DNA of 64,000 bases from Granulosicoccaceae sp. 1_MG-2023 (GTDB lineage: Bacteria > Pseudomonadota > Gammaproteobacteria > Granulosicoccales > Granulosicoccaceae), in the NCBI GenBank assembly GCA_030546905.1, contig JAUOPI010000001.1, positions 186,001 to 250,000 on the forward strand, in the 5' to 3' direction. The notes beneath the pieces are model-generated. The model had not been told where the DNA came from. It searched no databases and saw only the letters and a program-made list of their open reading frames with translations. A program made the translations under genes and the position numbers. Below are positions 1-8,852 of this stretch, one piece after another; position 1 is the stretch's first letter, and the number at the start of each line of letters is the position of its first letter.

Positions 1-1
1 C

Positions 2-394
2 TGGCCGGTTGACGGACGTATCACCGCTAACTTCAAGCAACTCAAGCCCGGCGGTAAACTGCGCTGGTCCGGCTTGTTTTTTTCCGCCCCGGTGGGCCGC
101 GACGTGCTGGCCATCGCCGCCGGCAAAGCCGTTTATGCCGACTGGCTGACCGGCTTTGGTATGCTGGTGATCCTGGATCACGGCAACGGCATCATGAGTT
201 TGTACGGTAATAACCGCGATTTACTCATCGAACCGGGCGATCAGGTGGAAAAAGGCCGGGTAATTGCAACTGTCGGCGAATCAGGCAGTCAGAATGAAAG
301 TGGCCTGTATTTCGAAATCCGCGAAAATGCCGCACCGGTCGACCCGATCGGCTGGATCAGTAACCGGATGCAGTTTGCGAAAACAGCGAATTAG
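2..394 (+). CDS. envC: EnvC-type murein hydrolase activator, C-terminal LytM domain (5' end outside window)
   Basis: This is the last 130 residues of a gene that enters from the left edge. The reading frame opens at base 2 with WPVDG and runs through a complete LytM/M23-like domain to a TAG stop. Segments such as YADWLTGFGMLVILDHG, MSLYGNN and LYFEIR match the EnvC family. The second metal-binding His motif (HxH in active M23 peptidases) reads LYF here, so the domain is degenerate, as in EnvC proteins. Those act in the periplasm by activating amidases during septum splitting rather than by cutting peptidoglycan. The next gene is ctpA, an order common in gammaproteobacteria. The coiled-coil half and signal peptide are not visible. 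Confidence 0.88.
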   Translation, partial: WPVDGRITANFKQLKPGGKLRWSGLFFSAPVGRDVLAIAAGKAVYADWLTGFGMLVILDHGNGIMSLYGNNRDLLIEPGDQVEKGRVIATVGESGSQNESGLYFEIRENAAPVDPIGWISNRMQFAKTAN

Positions 395-486
395 AGAACC
401 GATTCAGGTTTTCAATGCTAAAATTCGGCATCACCGGTAAAAAACTAATATTTCAGGGTGTTGTATACCCTGTTCAGGAGAAATGA

Positions 487-1815
487 ATGTCGATTCGTTC
501 CCGGTCAATCATGCTGGTACTGATGGGCACCTTGCTGGGCGCTTCACTGACCGTTGGCCATACCGTACTTGCCACCCGCGAGAATGACGCCACCTTACCG
601 CTCGAGCAGCTGCGTACCTTTACGGACGTCTTCACGCGTATCAAATCCAACTATGTCGAAGATGTCTCTGACGAGGAGCTTCTCGAACACGCCATCCGCG
701 GCATGCTCAGCGGACTCGACCCGCATTCGGCCTACCTGTCGCCCGAGCAGTTCAACGAGCTGCGGATCGGCACCTCAGGCCAGTTCGGCGGTCTCGGCAT
801 CGAAGTCGGCATGGAGGACGGTTTCGTCAAGGTGGTCTCACCGATTGACGACACCCCCGCGCAACGCGCCGGTATGCAGAGCGGTGACCTGATCATCCGT
901 CTCGACGACAAACCGGTCAAAGGCCTCAGCCTCAGCGATGCGGTCAAGCTCATGCGCGGCAAGCCCGGCAGCAAAATCCTCCTGACCGTGGTCCGCGAAG
1001 GACAGGACAAACCCCTGTCCATCGAAATCGAACGCGCGATTATCAAGGTCAACAGCGTCAAGAACCGCATGCTCGACGACGGCTTCGGCTATGTGCGTAT
1101 CTCCCAGTTTCAGACCAAAACCGCACAGGATCTGAACAAGGCGCTGGACAAACTCAACAAAGAAGCCGGCGGCAAGCTCAACGGCCTGGTGCTGGATCTG
1201 CGTAACAACCCGGGCGGCGTCCTGTCTGCCGCGGTCGGTGTGTCCGATGCATTCCTCGACGACGGCCTGATCGTCTACACCGACGGCCGTGAAGAAGATT
1301 CCAAGCTGCAGTACAGCGCAGCCGGCGGCGATATGCTCGACGGGGCACCGGTGGTAGTGCTGGTGAACGGCGGCTCGGCTTCTGCGTCAGAGATCGTTGC
1401 CGGTGCACTGCAGGATCACAAACGCGGCATCATCATGGGCACCAAAACCTTCGGTAAGGGCTCGGTACAAACCATTCAGGACCTGCCCAACGGCGGCGCA
1501 GTGAAGCTGACCACAGCACGCTACTTCACGCCGTCCGGACGGTCGATTCAGGCCCACGGTATCGACCCGGATATCGTCACCGAAAGCGTCAAGCTGAGTC
1601 GTGACGACGCCGCCAATGGTCTGGCGCCGGTCACCGAATCAAGCCTGTCCGGTCACCTGAGCAACCCGAATGATCCGGATATCGAAAAAACCGATGCAGA
1701 AAAAGCCGGTACGGATCAGTCCGACAACAGCTCGCTGATCGAAGACGACTACCAGCTCTATGAAGCACTCAACCTGCTCAAAGGCCTGACCATCTTCGGC
1801 CGCAGCGGCAGTTAA
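487..1815 (+). CDS. ctpA: Carboxy-terminal processing protease CtpA (S41 family)
   Basis: A 442-residue periplasmic serine protease of family S41A. The N-terminus (MSIRSRSIMLVLMGTLLGAS) is a signal peptide or membrane anchor. A PDZ domain follows at roughly residues 90-170 (GLGIEVGMEDGFVKVVSPID). The catalytic domain carries GGSASASEIVAGAL with Ser299, and TKTFGKG with Lys324. The 25-residue spacing is that of the Ser-Lys dyad of this family. Such proteases trim or degrade periplasmic and lipoprotein substrates, and in related bacteria act on peptidoglycan hydrolases, which fits the adjacent envC. AGGAG sits just before the ATG. The length is normal for the family. Confidence 0.95.
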   Translation: MSIRSRSIMLVLMGTLLGASLTVGHTVLATRENDATLPLEQLRTFTDVFTRIKSNYVEDVSDEELLEHAIRGMLSGLDPHSAYLSPEQFNELRIGTSGQFGGLGIEVGMEDGFVKVVSPIDDTPAQRAGMQSGDLIIRLDDKPVKGLSLSDAVKLMRGKPGSKILLTVVREGQDKPLSIEIERAIIKVNSVKNRMLDDGFGYVRISQFQTKTAQDLNKALDKLNKEAGGKLNGLVLDLRNNPGGVLSAAVGVSDAFLDDGLIVYTDGREEDSKLQYSAAGGDMLDGAPVVVLVNGGSASASEIVAGALQDHKRGIIMGTKTFGKGSVQTIQDLPNGGAVKLTTARYFTPSGRSIQAHGIDPDIVTESVKLSRDDAANGLAPVTESSLSGHLSNPNDPDIEKTDAEKAGTDQSDNSSLIEDDYQLYEALNLLKGLTIFGRSGS

Positions 1816-1828
1816 TCCTCTCCCCTGC

Positions 1829-1854
1829 CCCCTCCGCACAGCCGTGCGGAGGGG
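1829..1854 (+). terminator. GC-rich hairpin after ctpA, possible terminator
   Basis: A perfect 11-bp stem (CCCCTCCGCAC with GTGCGGAGGGG) closes on a 4-base loop, 14 bases after the ctpA stop. No T-run follows, so intrinsic termination is uncertain. It may be a weak or Rho-assisted terminator or a 3' stabilising hairpin. Confidence 0.5.
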
Positions 1855-2003
1855 CGTCTACCCCGTTCATTCCGGCGTCTGCCAATTGCATAATCAATCC
1901 CAGTCGCTAAACTAAGCGCTTCCCTGAGGCCGGCTCCGCCGCCCACCACGGCCAGCGACACCAGCCCGGTCTCTTTCTTTTCCAAGACAGAGTCGAGGCT
2001 AAC

Positions 2004-3101
2004 GTGGCTTTCAGCAGTATCAAAGAAATCATCGACGACATCCGCAAAGGCAAAATGGTCATTCTGGTCGATGATGAAGACCGTGAGAATGAAGGCGATA
2101 TCCTCATCGCAGCGGAAAAAATCACCCCGGACGCGATCAATTTCATGGCCACCCACGGGCGCGGCCTGATCTGCCTGACGCTGACCGAAGGACGCTGCAA
2201 GCAGCTCAATCTGCCGCTCATGGTCAGCAACAATACCGAGATGTACGGCACCAACTTCACCGTCTCCATCGAAGCGGCCGAAGGCGTACACACCGGCATC
2301 TCCGCGGCCGACCGTTGCCGCACCGTCCAGGCCGCCGTAGCCCCGGAAGCCAGCCCGGCTGATATCGTTATGCCCGGTCATATTTTCCCGGTAATGGCGC
2401 AGAAAGGCGGCGTGCTGACCCGTGCCGGTCACACCGAAGCCGGTTGCGATATTGCCCGTCTGGCCGGACTCGAACCGTCCTGTGTGATCGTCGAAGTCCT
2501 CAACGAAGACGGCACCATGGCGCGGCGCCCGCAGCTGGAAGTGTTCGCCGAGAAACACGGCATTAAAATCGGCACCATCGCCGAGCTGATCGAATACCGC
2601 TACGCCAGCGAGAAAAGCGTGGAACGGATCGCCAGCTGCCCGCTGGAAACCGAGTACGGCGAATTTACCCTGCACACCTTTCAGGATCATATCGACGACA
2701 AGATCCATTTCGCCCTGACCCGCGGTGATCTCAATGCCGGTGACAGCACACTGGTACGGGTTCATTCGCCGGAGGTCTTCGGCGACATCCTGCACGAGAA
2801 AGGCAAAACCTGGTCACTGCCCAACGCCATGCGGCGCATCGCTGAAGAAGGCGGCGTGCTGGTGATTCTGGCCAATCAGGAAACCGACGAAACCATCCTC
2901 GGCAAAATCAAACGCCGCTGCTCCACCGAACCGACAATCGGTGTTGCTCCCATGCGTGCGCAGACCAGCCAGATCGGCATAGGCTCACAGATTCTTTCTG
3001 ATCTGGGCGTTTCACGTATGCGCCTGCTGACCTCCACCGAAGCGCGATACCACTCGCTGTCCGGCTTTGGTCTGGAAGTCGTCGAGTACATCTGCCAGTA
3101 A
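2004..3101 (+). CDS. ribB: 3,4-dihydroxy-2-butanone 4-phosphate synthase with degenerate GTP cyclohydrolase II domain
   Basis: A 365-residue protein. Residues 1 to about 200 are a full DHBP synthase ([44 protein letters not shown]), which converts ribulose 5-phosphate to the four-carbon precursor of riboflavin. Residues from about 208 resemble GTP cyclohydrolase II. However, where the active enzyme has a three-cysteine zinc site this one reads [15 protein letters not shown], with no cysteines. The Arg/Gly-rich GTP motif is also replaced by [13 protein letters not shown]. The C-terminal half is therefore probably not a GTP cyclohydrolase, as in the many proteobacterial RibBA-like proteins that coexist with a separate RibA. 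The start is GTG with GAGG upstream. No FMN riboswitch is visible in the 188-base leader. Confidence 0.9.
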   Translation: MAFSSIKEIIDDIRKGKMVILVDDEDRENEGDILIAAEKITPDAINFMATHGRGLICLTLTEGRCKQLNLPLMVSNNTEMYGTNFTVSIEAAEGVHTGISAADRCRTVQAAVAPEASPADIVMPGHIFPVMAQKGGVLTRAGHTEAGCDIARLAGLEPSCVIVEVLNEDGTMARRPQLEVFAEKHGIKIGTIAELIEYRYASEKSVERIASCPLETEYGEFTLHTFQDHIDDKIHFALTRGDLNAGDSTLVRVHSPEVFGDILHEKGKTWSLPNAMRRIAEEGGVLVILANQETDETILGKIKRRCSTEPTIGVAPMRAQTSQIGIGSQILSDLGVSRMRLLTSTEARYHSLSGFGLEVVEYICQ

Positions 3102-3237
3102 CACCCCAGCGGCAGTCACACACCGTGGCTGCCCGGCCGGCAAGCGGGCGGACAGATCGCAATGCTCAGTTCGCAACAGGCTGCTAGACTCTTTCGTATT
3201 AGCATGGTCTTATGGACCTGCGTTCTTTTAGTCTGTC

Positions 3238-3259
3238 GGAAGTGCACTCACGCACTTCC
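3238..3259. promoter_or_regulatory. Perfect inverted repeat ahead of the export operon
   Basis: GGAAGTGC, six spacer bases, then GCACTTCC, ending 22 bases before the ATG of the membrane fusion gene. It could be an operator for a dimeric repressor or a leader hairpin near the ribosome-binding site. No regulator gene is adjacent, so its role is open. Confidence 0.35.
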
Positions 3260-3281
3260 CGTTCCTGAACGGAAAACCGCT

Positions 3282-4322
3282 ATGTTTGCATCTGTTTCAC
3301 GTTCCCTGTCAGCGTGCCTGCGACGGTCCGCCCCGATCCCGGCTGTATTCATTCTGGCCTTGTGCACGACACCGGCGGCCTTGGCTGATAATCCGCTGGA
3401 TGCCTTTGTTGCCAAGTTCCGTGCGTCCGGGCAGAACAGCCAGATCTATCATTCCAACGGCCGTATCGAAGCGCAGACGGTAGATGTGGCCAGTAAGTAC
3501 GCCGGCCGCATCGATACCCTGCCGGTACACGAGGGCGACCTGCTGTCGGCTGGCGATCTGATCGCGCAAATGGACACCCGTGAGGCGCAGGCCGCCGTCA
3601 ACGGTGCCGCCGCCTCCGTGCTTCGCGCCAAAGCCGCCAAAACCATTGCAGAGGCAACGCTGATGCAGGCCTCCAGCTCGCTGTCCGTGGCGCAGACCAA
3701 CTATCAGCGCACGCAGACACTTTTCCAGCGCGGCAACGCCGCCCAAAGCAGCCTCGACGACGCGCTTAACACCCTTAACGGTGCCAAAGCCTCGGTGGCC
3801 GTGGCCAAGGCGCAGATCGAAGACGCCACCGCGCTGATCGCTGAAAGCGAAGCGAGTCTTGAGCACGCCCGCCTGGCACTGGAGGATCTGACCATCGTCG
3901 CGCCGATCCGCGGTCGCGTGCTGTACCGGCTGCACGAGCCCGGCGAGGTTGTGGCCGCCGGCTATCCGCTGCTGACCCTGCTGGATCTGACCAATGTCTA
4001 TATGAATATCTACCTGCCTGCCTCCGTGGCCGGCACGCTGACAATCAACGACGAGGCACGGCTGATTCTCGACCCGATCCCCGACTATGTGGTGCCTGCG
4101 CGCGTGACGTTTATTTCCCCGCAATCGCAGTTCACGCCCAAAAACGTGGAAACCCAGACCCAACGTGAGGATCTGGTGTTCCGGGTCAAGCTCTCGGTAC
4201 CGCGGGATCTGCTGCAGAAGTTCGAAGAAAAGATAAAAACCGGCGTACGCGGCGTCGGCTTTGTCCGCACCAGTGCCGACGCTGAGTGGCCGGAACAACT
4301 GCGCGTCAACCTGCCCGAGTAA
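3282..4322 (+). CDS. HlyD-family periplasmic adaptor (YhiI/YbhG-like)
   Basis: A 346-residue membrane fusion protein. The ATG at 3282 has GGA seven to nine bases upstream and opens a plausible signal peptide (basic start, then IPAVFILALCTTPAALA). A biotinyl-lipoyl half-motif (VASKYAGRIDTLPVHEGDLLSAGDLIAQMD) is followed by a long Ala-rich coiled-coil hairpin. The second lipoyl half (LTIVAPIRGRVLYRLHEPGEVV) and a beta-barrel domain come next. These proteins link an inner-membrane ABC exporter to the outer membrane. It sits 7 bases before an RbbA-like gene and then a YhhJ-like permease, the same order as yhiI-rbbA-yhhJ of E. coli. A longer reading frame back to 3162 exists, but its extra residues look non-coding. 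Confidence 0.88.
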   Translation: MFASVSRSLSACLRRSAPIPAVFILALCTTPAALADNPLDAFVAKFRASGQNSQIYHSNGRIEAQTVDVASKYAGRIDTLPVHEGDLLSAGDLIAQMDTREAQAAVNGAAASVLRAKAAKTIAEATLMQASSSLSVAQTNYQRTQTLFQRGNAAQSSLDDALNTLNGAKASVAVAKAQIEDATALIAESEASLEHARLALEDLTIVAPIRGRVLYRLHEPGEVVAAGYPLLTLLDLTNVYMNIYLPASVAGTLTINDEARLILDPIPDYVVPARVTFISPQSQFTPKNVETQTQREDLVFRVKLSVPRDLLQKFEEKIKTGVRGVGFVRTSADAEWPEQLRVNLPE

Positions 4323-4329
4323 CACGCTG

Positions 4330-7038
4330 ATGGATTTCGTCGCCCGGCTCGACAAGGTCTCGCATGAGTACAACAAGGTCGCCGCGCTACGCGATATCTC
4401 GCTGAGTATCCCGGCCTCGAAAATGGTCGCTCTGATCGGCCCCGACGGGGTCGGCAAGTCGACTCTGCTGGCGCTGGTGGCCGGTGTCCGCAAACTGCAG
4501 ACCGGCAGCATCTGTGTGCTCGGTGAAGATATCGCCGGCGCGCGCGTACGCGAGCAGCTCGGCGCCCGTATCGCCTATATGCCGCAGGGCCTGGGACGCA
4601 ATCTCTATCCGACGCTGAGTGTGCAGGAGAATCTCGATTTCTTCGGCCGCCTGTTCGGACAAAAAACCCCGGAACGCCGGCAACGCATCGATATGCTGAC
4701 CCGCGCCACCGGTCTGCACGCCTTTCTTGACCGCCCGGCCGGCAAACTCTCCGGCGGCATGAAGCAAAAGCTCAGTCTCTGTTCGGCCCTGATCCACGAT
4801 CCGGATCTGCTGATTCTCGACGAACCGACCACCGGTGTTGACCCCCTCTCGCGACGCCAGTTCTGGGAGCTGATCGATCACATCCGCGGGCAACTGAGCA
4901 ATATGAGCGTGCTGGTCGCCACCGCTTATATGGAAGAAGCCGGCCGCTTTGACTGGATCGCTGCCATGAACGACGGCGCGGTTATCGCCACCGGCAGCCC
5001 CGAATCCATGCGCGAGCGCACTGCCAGCGCCACGCTGGAAGAGGCTTTCATCAAACTTCTGCCCGACGGGCAGGCGCAACAGCCCTTCAGCCAGCGTCCG
5101 CGGGAAGCCCGTGAGCCGGAGACCATCGCCATCGAAGCGCGCGACCTGACCAAGCGCTTCGGCGATTTCACCGCGGTCGATCACGTCAGCTTTACCATTC
5201 CCGAAGGCGAGATTTTCGGTTTTCTCGGCTCCAACGGCTGCGGCAAATCGACCACCATGAAGATGCTGACCGGTCTGCTCAAACCCAGCAGCGGTCATTC
5301 CCAGCTGTTCGGTGAAGCACTCAAAAACAACGATATGAGTGCGCGGCGCGATATCGGCTATATGTCGCAGAACTTCTCTCTCTACGGCGAGTTGACCGTG
5401 CGCCAGAATCTGCTGCTGCACGCCAGACTTTACGCCATTGCCCCGGCCCGGCGCGCGGCACGGGTCAATGAGGTGCTCAAGCAGTTCGAGCTGGAGGACG
5501 TGGCCGACAGTATGCCCGCGGGCTTGCCGCTCGGTATCCGCCAGCGCCTGCAGCTGGCCGTGGCCATTATTCACCGGCCGCGGATTCTGATCCTCGACGA
5601 ACCGACCTCCGGAGTGGATCCGTTGGCGCGCGATGCCTTCTGGCATAAGCTGATCTCGCTGTCGCGCGACGACGGAGTGACGATCTTTATTTCCACGCAC
5701 TTTATGAACGAGGCGGAACGCTGCGACCGGATTTCGCTGATGCATGCCGGGCGCGTGCTGGAACTCGGCACGCCTGAGGAAATCGTCCGCCGCCGTCAGG
5801 CCGACACCCTGGAAGAGGCCTTTATCCGTTGTCTGGAAAGCGAAACCGGCAACGGCGACGACGATGCTGACGAACTGGCAAAGACGCCGGTGAAAAACAC
5901 CGCGCAGGGTCCGCTGCGCAGCAGTCTGTCGCGCTTGTGGGCTTACAGCTGGCGTGAATCGCTGGAACTGCTGCGCGATCCGATCCGGCTGTTTTTCGCC
6001 CTTGCCGGGCCGGTGATTCTGCTGCTGGCCATGGGCTTCGGCCTGTCCTTTGACGTCAACAAACTCAGTTTTGCCGTTCACGACCTGGACCGCAGCCCGG
6101 AAAGCCGTCTGTTGATCCAGTCCTTCAGCAGTATCACGCAGTTCGAACAACGCGAGGATCTCAGTTCAGTCGAGGAACTGGACCGGCGTATGACCGAAGG
6201 CAGTCTGACCATGGCCATGGAGATCCCGGACGGTTTCGGCGAAGCGCTGCATGTCAGCGACGAGGTGCCGGAGATCAGTATCTGGATTGACGGCTCCATG
6301 CCGTTCCGCGCCGAAACCGCCAGCGGCTACGCACTCGGTGTACTGGAGCAATTGTCCGATCAGTTCAGCACACAGAGCAGCGAGCTCTCCCCTTCGCTGT
6401 CGATCAACACCCGCTTTCTCTACAACCAGGCGTTTAAAAGCGCGCACGCCATGGTGCCGGCCATGCTGATGCTGATATTGATGCTGATTCCGGCGATTAT
6501 GTCGGCCATATCGGTCGTGCGTGAAAAAGAAACCGGCACCATCGCCAACTTCCGCTCCACGCCCGTGCGGCGTTTTGAGTTCCTTAGCGGCAAGCAGTTG
6601 CCCTATATTCTTATTGCCTGGCTTAACTTCTGGATATTAGCCGCACTTGGCTTATGGCTGTTCGGCGTACCGCTCAGCGGCAGCCTGCCGGCGCTGAGTC
6701 TGGCTGCGCTGCTCTACGTGATCGCCACCACCGGTTTCGGTTTGCTGGTGTCCTCTTTTACCCGCACACAGGTGTCGGCGGTTTTCGCGACAGCTGTGCT
6801 GTCGATCATTCCCACAGTAAACTTTTCCGGGCTGATTATTCCGGTCTCCTCACTGGATACCAGCGCGCGCATTATCGGCCTGGCCTTTCCCGGCGCGTGG
6901 TTCCAACCGGTTTCCATAGGGACCTTTCTGAAGGGTTTCGGGATAAGCTCCGTGCCGCTGAATTACCTGGCACTGGCGGTATTTTGCGTGACCTATCTGA
7001 CCCTCGCTGTGCTTGCATTAAGCAAACAGGAACGCTGA
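4330..7038 (+). CDS. RbbA-like fused ABC transporter (two ATPase domains plus ABC-2 membrane domain)
   Basis: A 902-residue polypeptide. ABC domain 1 has Walker A GPDGVGKST (residues 37-45), signature LSGGMKQKL and Walker B LLILDEPTTGVDP. ABC domain 2 has Walker A GSNGCGKST (about 300-308) and Walker B ILILDEPTSGVDP. Its signature is the altered LPLGIRQRL that I recall as typical of RbbA. The C-terminal third is an ABC-2 permease, with one membrane span near 560 and a cluster after 710. E. coli RbbA was described as a ribosome-associated ATPase. The domain make-up and the flanking HlyD and permease genes instead suggest an exporter of unknown substrate. The start chosen is ATG 4330, where ABC homology begins. 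The next gene starts one base after the stop. Confidence 0.87.
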   Translation: MDFVARLDKVSHEYNKVAALRDISLSIPASKMVALIGPDGVGKSTLLALVAGVRKLQTGSICVLGEDIAGARVREQLGARIAYMPQGLGRNLYPTLSVQENLDFFGRLFGQKTPERRQRIDMLTRATGLHAFLDRPAGKLSGGMKQKLSLCSALIHDPDLLILDEPTTGVDPLSRRQFWELIDHIRGQLSNMSVLVATAYMEEAGRFDWIAAMNDGAVIATGSPESMRERTASATLEEAFIKLLPDGQAQQPFSQRPREAREPETIAIEARDLTKRFGDFTAVDHVSFTIPEGEIFGFLGSNGCGKSTTMKMLTGLLKPSSGHSQLFGEALKNNDMSARRDIGYMSQNFSLYGELTVRQNLLLHARLYAIAPARRAARVNEVLKQFELEDVADSMPAGLPLGIRQRLQLAVAIIHRPRILILDEPTSGVDPLARDAFWHKLISLSRDDGVTIFISTHFMNEAERCDRISLMHAGRVLELGTPEEIVRRRQADTLEEAFIRCLESETGNGDDDADELAKTPVKNTAQGPLRSSLSRLWAYSWRESLELLRDPIRLFFALAGPVILLLAMGFGLSFDVNKLSFAVHDLDRSPESRLLIQSFSSITQFEQREDLSSVEELDRRMTEGSLTMAMEIPDGFGEALHVSDEVPEISIWIDGSMPFRAETASGYALGVLEQLSDQFSTQSSELSPSLSINTRFLYNQAFKSAHAMVPAMLMLILMLIPAIMSAISVVREKETGTIANFRSTPVRRFEFLSGKQLPYILIAWLNFWILAALGLWLFGVPLSGSLPALSLAALLYVIATTGFGLLVSSFTRTQVSAVFATAVLSIIPTVNFSGLIIPVSSLDTSARIIGLAFPGAWFQPVSIGTFLKGFGISSVPLNYLALAVFCVTYLTLAVLALSKQER

Positions 7039-7039
7039 T

Positions 7040-8155
7040 ATGCAAAGCCTGCTGAACATCCTGCGCCTGACAGTCAAAGAGCTGCGTGCACTGCGTGGTG
7101 ACCGTGTCATGCTCTTGCTGACGGTCTATATTTTTTCTGTGGCGGTCTGGATGGTTTCACAAGCGGCGTCCACCGAGATACGCGATCTCAGCGTGGCCGT
7201 GGTCGATGAAGATCACAGCCAGCTGTCCGCTCGGCTGATCGATTCCATCCGCGCGCCCATGTTTGCCGAGCCGGATCTGCTTACTCCGGCGCAGGCCAAT
7301 GAAGCACAGCTCAACAGCGAGTATGTGCTGGTCGTGAGTATTCCGCCGGATTTTGAACAGGACCTGCGCTCCGGTCACGATGCCTCACTGATGATTCTGG
7401 CCGATGCCACGGCGGTGGCCTTTGCCGGTAACGGCTCCACGTTTATGGCGCAGAATCTGGCCCAGGAAGTCAGCGACTATCTGACCCCGGGCGTGAGCAG
7501 TGACGCTGTGGTCGATGTGGTGTTCCGGAACCGGTTTAACCCCAACCTCACCGCCCAGTGGTTCAGCTCTGTGATGCAGCTGATGAACAACGTCACCATC
7601 CTGATGCTGATTCTGTCCGGTTCATCGATGATCCGCGAACGCGAGCACGGCACCATCGAGCACGTACTGGTGATGCCTGTCCGGCCCCATGAAATCGTCT
7701 TGTCGAAAATCCTCGCCAACGGGCTGTTTATTCTGACCGCCTCGGTGCTCAGTCTGGTTTTTGTGGTCAAAGGCGCCATGGGCATACCCGTGGCCGGCTC
7801 CATGGGGCTGTATATCTTCGGCGCCGCGCTTTATGTGGTGGCGGTCGCCAGCTTCGGTCTGATGCTCGCCAGTTTCACCCACACCATGGGCCAGTACGGT
7901 TTATTGGTGATTCCGGTGATTGTGATTATGTTTCTGCTGTCCGGCGGCATCACCCCGCTCGAATCCATGCCCGACTGGCTGCAGATCACCATGCGTACCA
8001 TCAGCCCGGCACCGCATTTCGTCTCTTTCGCCCAATCGGTCTTGTACCGCGATGCGGGAATTGAGTTGGTGCTCGGCGAGCTGGCAGCGATGAGCGCCAT
8101 GGCACTGCTGGCGCTGGCCTTGGTGATCGCGCGTTTCCGTAAGATTTTATCCTGA
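7040..8155 (+). CDS. ABC-2 type permease (YhhJ/YbhR-like)
   Basis: A 371-residue inner-membrane protein. It has one N-terminal span (VMLLLTVYIFSVAVWMV), a periplasmic domain of about 140 residues, and then five or six spans. The conserved ABC-2 elements REREHGTIEHVLVMPVRPHEIVLSKI and LLSGGITPLESMPDWLQ are clear. It lacks an ATPase and must pair with the permease half of the preceding RbbA-like protein, forming the third part of a tripartite exporter. Its ATG follows the rbbA-like stop by one base, so the two are probably translationally coupled. No terminator is evident after it, and the accessory island begins within about 100 bases. Confidence 0.87.
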   Translation: MQSLLNILRLTVKELRALRGDRVMLLLTVYIFSVAVWMVSQAASTEIRDLSVAVVDEDHSQLSARLIDSIRAPMFAEPDLLTPAQANEAQLNSEYVLVVSIPPDFEQDLRSGHDASLMILADATAVAFAGNGSTFMAQNLAQEVSDYLTPGVSSDAVVDVVFRNRFNPNLTAQWFSSVMQLMNNVTILMLILSGSSMIREREHGTIEHVLVMPVRPHEIVLSKILANGLFILTASVLSLVFVVKGAMGIPVAGSMGLYIFGAALYVVAVASFGLMLASFTHTMGQYGLLVIPVIVIMFLLSGGITPLESMPDWLQITMRTISPAPHFVSFAQSVLYRDAGIELVLGELAAMSAMALLALALVIARFRKILS

Positions 8156-8255
8156 GCCCGGCATGGACGGCTGGCAGAACCGGCGAAGTCTTAGATAAGA
8201 GTACCCCCAGGATTCTCCCCCTTTCCCACCATTTTCTCGATGCCGGTCGCGATCC

Positions 8256-8711
8256 GTAGGTGATGTTACCGGGAAAGTAATGCTGGCACACGCCGCTGCA
8301 AGTGCGGGACAATTACTCGCGATGAATTTGGTGCAAGGAACAAGTGTTCCTTTAGAAGAGAACGCAATACCACGTATTGCTTTCAGCCACCCGGAAGTAG
8401 CAGCGGTTGGTGTTAGTGAAGAACGTGAAGGGATCCGGAGCTTTGCAATGGCACAGATTCCCAATGGCCGTTCGATTGTTGACAAAGTGGAACCTGCTTT
8501 CATTAAGTTATTCGCTGAAGAAGGAAGTTCAGTTATAGCGGGAGCAATCATCGTCGGCGAAGGCGCTACCGAAATGATTCATGAATTGACTCTGGCTGTA
8601 AAAAACCGTCTGACACTTAATCAAATGGCCAGCACTGTTCACGGCCACCCGACCCATTCAACGAATATAGCGATGGCAGTTCAGCAGTTTATTTCGTCCA
8701 CCGAGATGTAA
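8256..8711 (+). pseudogene. Dihydrolipoamide dehydrogenase C-terminal remnant
   Basis: Homology begins abruptly at VGDVTGK (base 8256). It continues through LAHAAASAGQ, the dimerisation motifs PRIAFSHPEVAAVGVSEE and GATEMIHELTLAVKN, and the active-site end HGHPTHSTN. It stops normally at 8711. That is the last third of a pyridine nucleotide-disulfide oxidoreductase. The FAD- and NAD-binding parts and the redox cysteines are absent, and the sequence just upstream in the same frame is unrelated. An open frame from ATG 8280 could encode 143 residues but could not be an active enzyme. Codon use differs from the flanking housekeeping genes, consistent with import. It marks the left edge of the accessory island. 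Confidence 0.8.
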
Positions 8712-8822
8712 GAGTCATAGACTGTAGACGAAGGTAAGCGTGAACCACACCTCTCACACTTCTGCAATACAGCTATTTCGCTGCCGATAATCCATATATT
8801 ACGCTTTGCGTGGGGTCTATCC

Positions 8823-8846
8823 GGCACCGCCTTTTCCGGCGGTGTC
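8823..8846. other. Hairpin at the start of the nuclease cassette
   Basis: GGCACCGCC, TTTTCC, then GGCGGTGTC: nine pairs including one G-T. It lies between the dehydrogenase remnant and the nuclease toxin frame. No T-run follows. It may be a remnant terminator or a cassette boundary. Confidence 0.4.
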
Positions 8847-8852
8847 AGACAG

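Noticed and set aside
1816-2003. FMN riboswitch ahead of ribB
   Set aside because: The leader lacks the conserved RFN blocks. Only a GC hairpin near ctpA and a GAGG site before GTG are present.
1812-2795. Long minus-strand open frame opposite ribB
   Set aside because: It mirrors the conserved ribB coding sequence, has a low-complexity shadow translation and no start site of its own.
3162-3281. Upstream extension of the HlyD-like protein
   Set aside because: The extension runs through the palindrome and non-conserved sequence. ATG 3282 has a better ribosome-binding site and starts a signal peptide.
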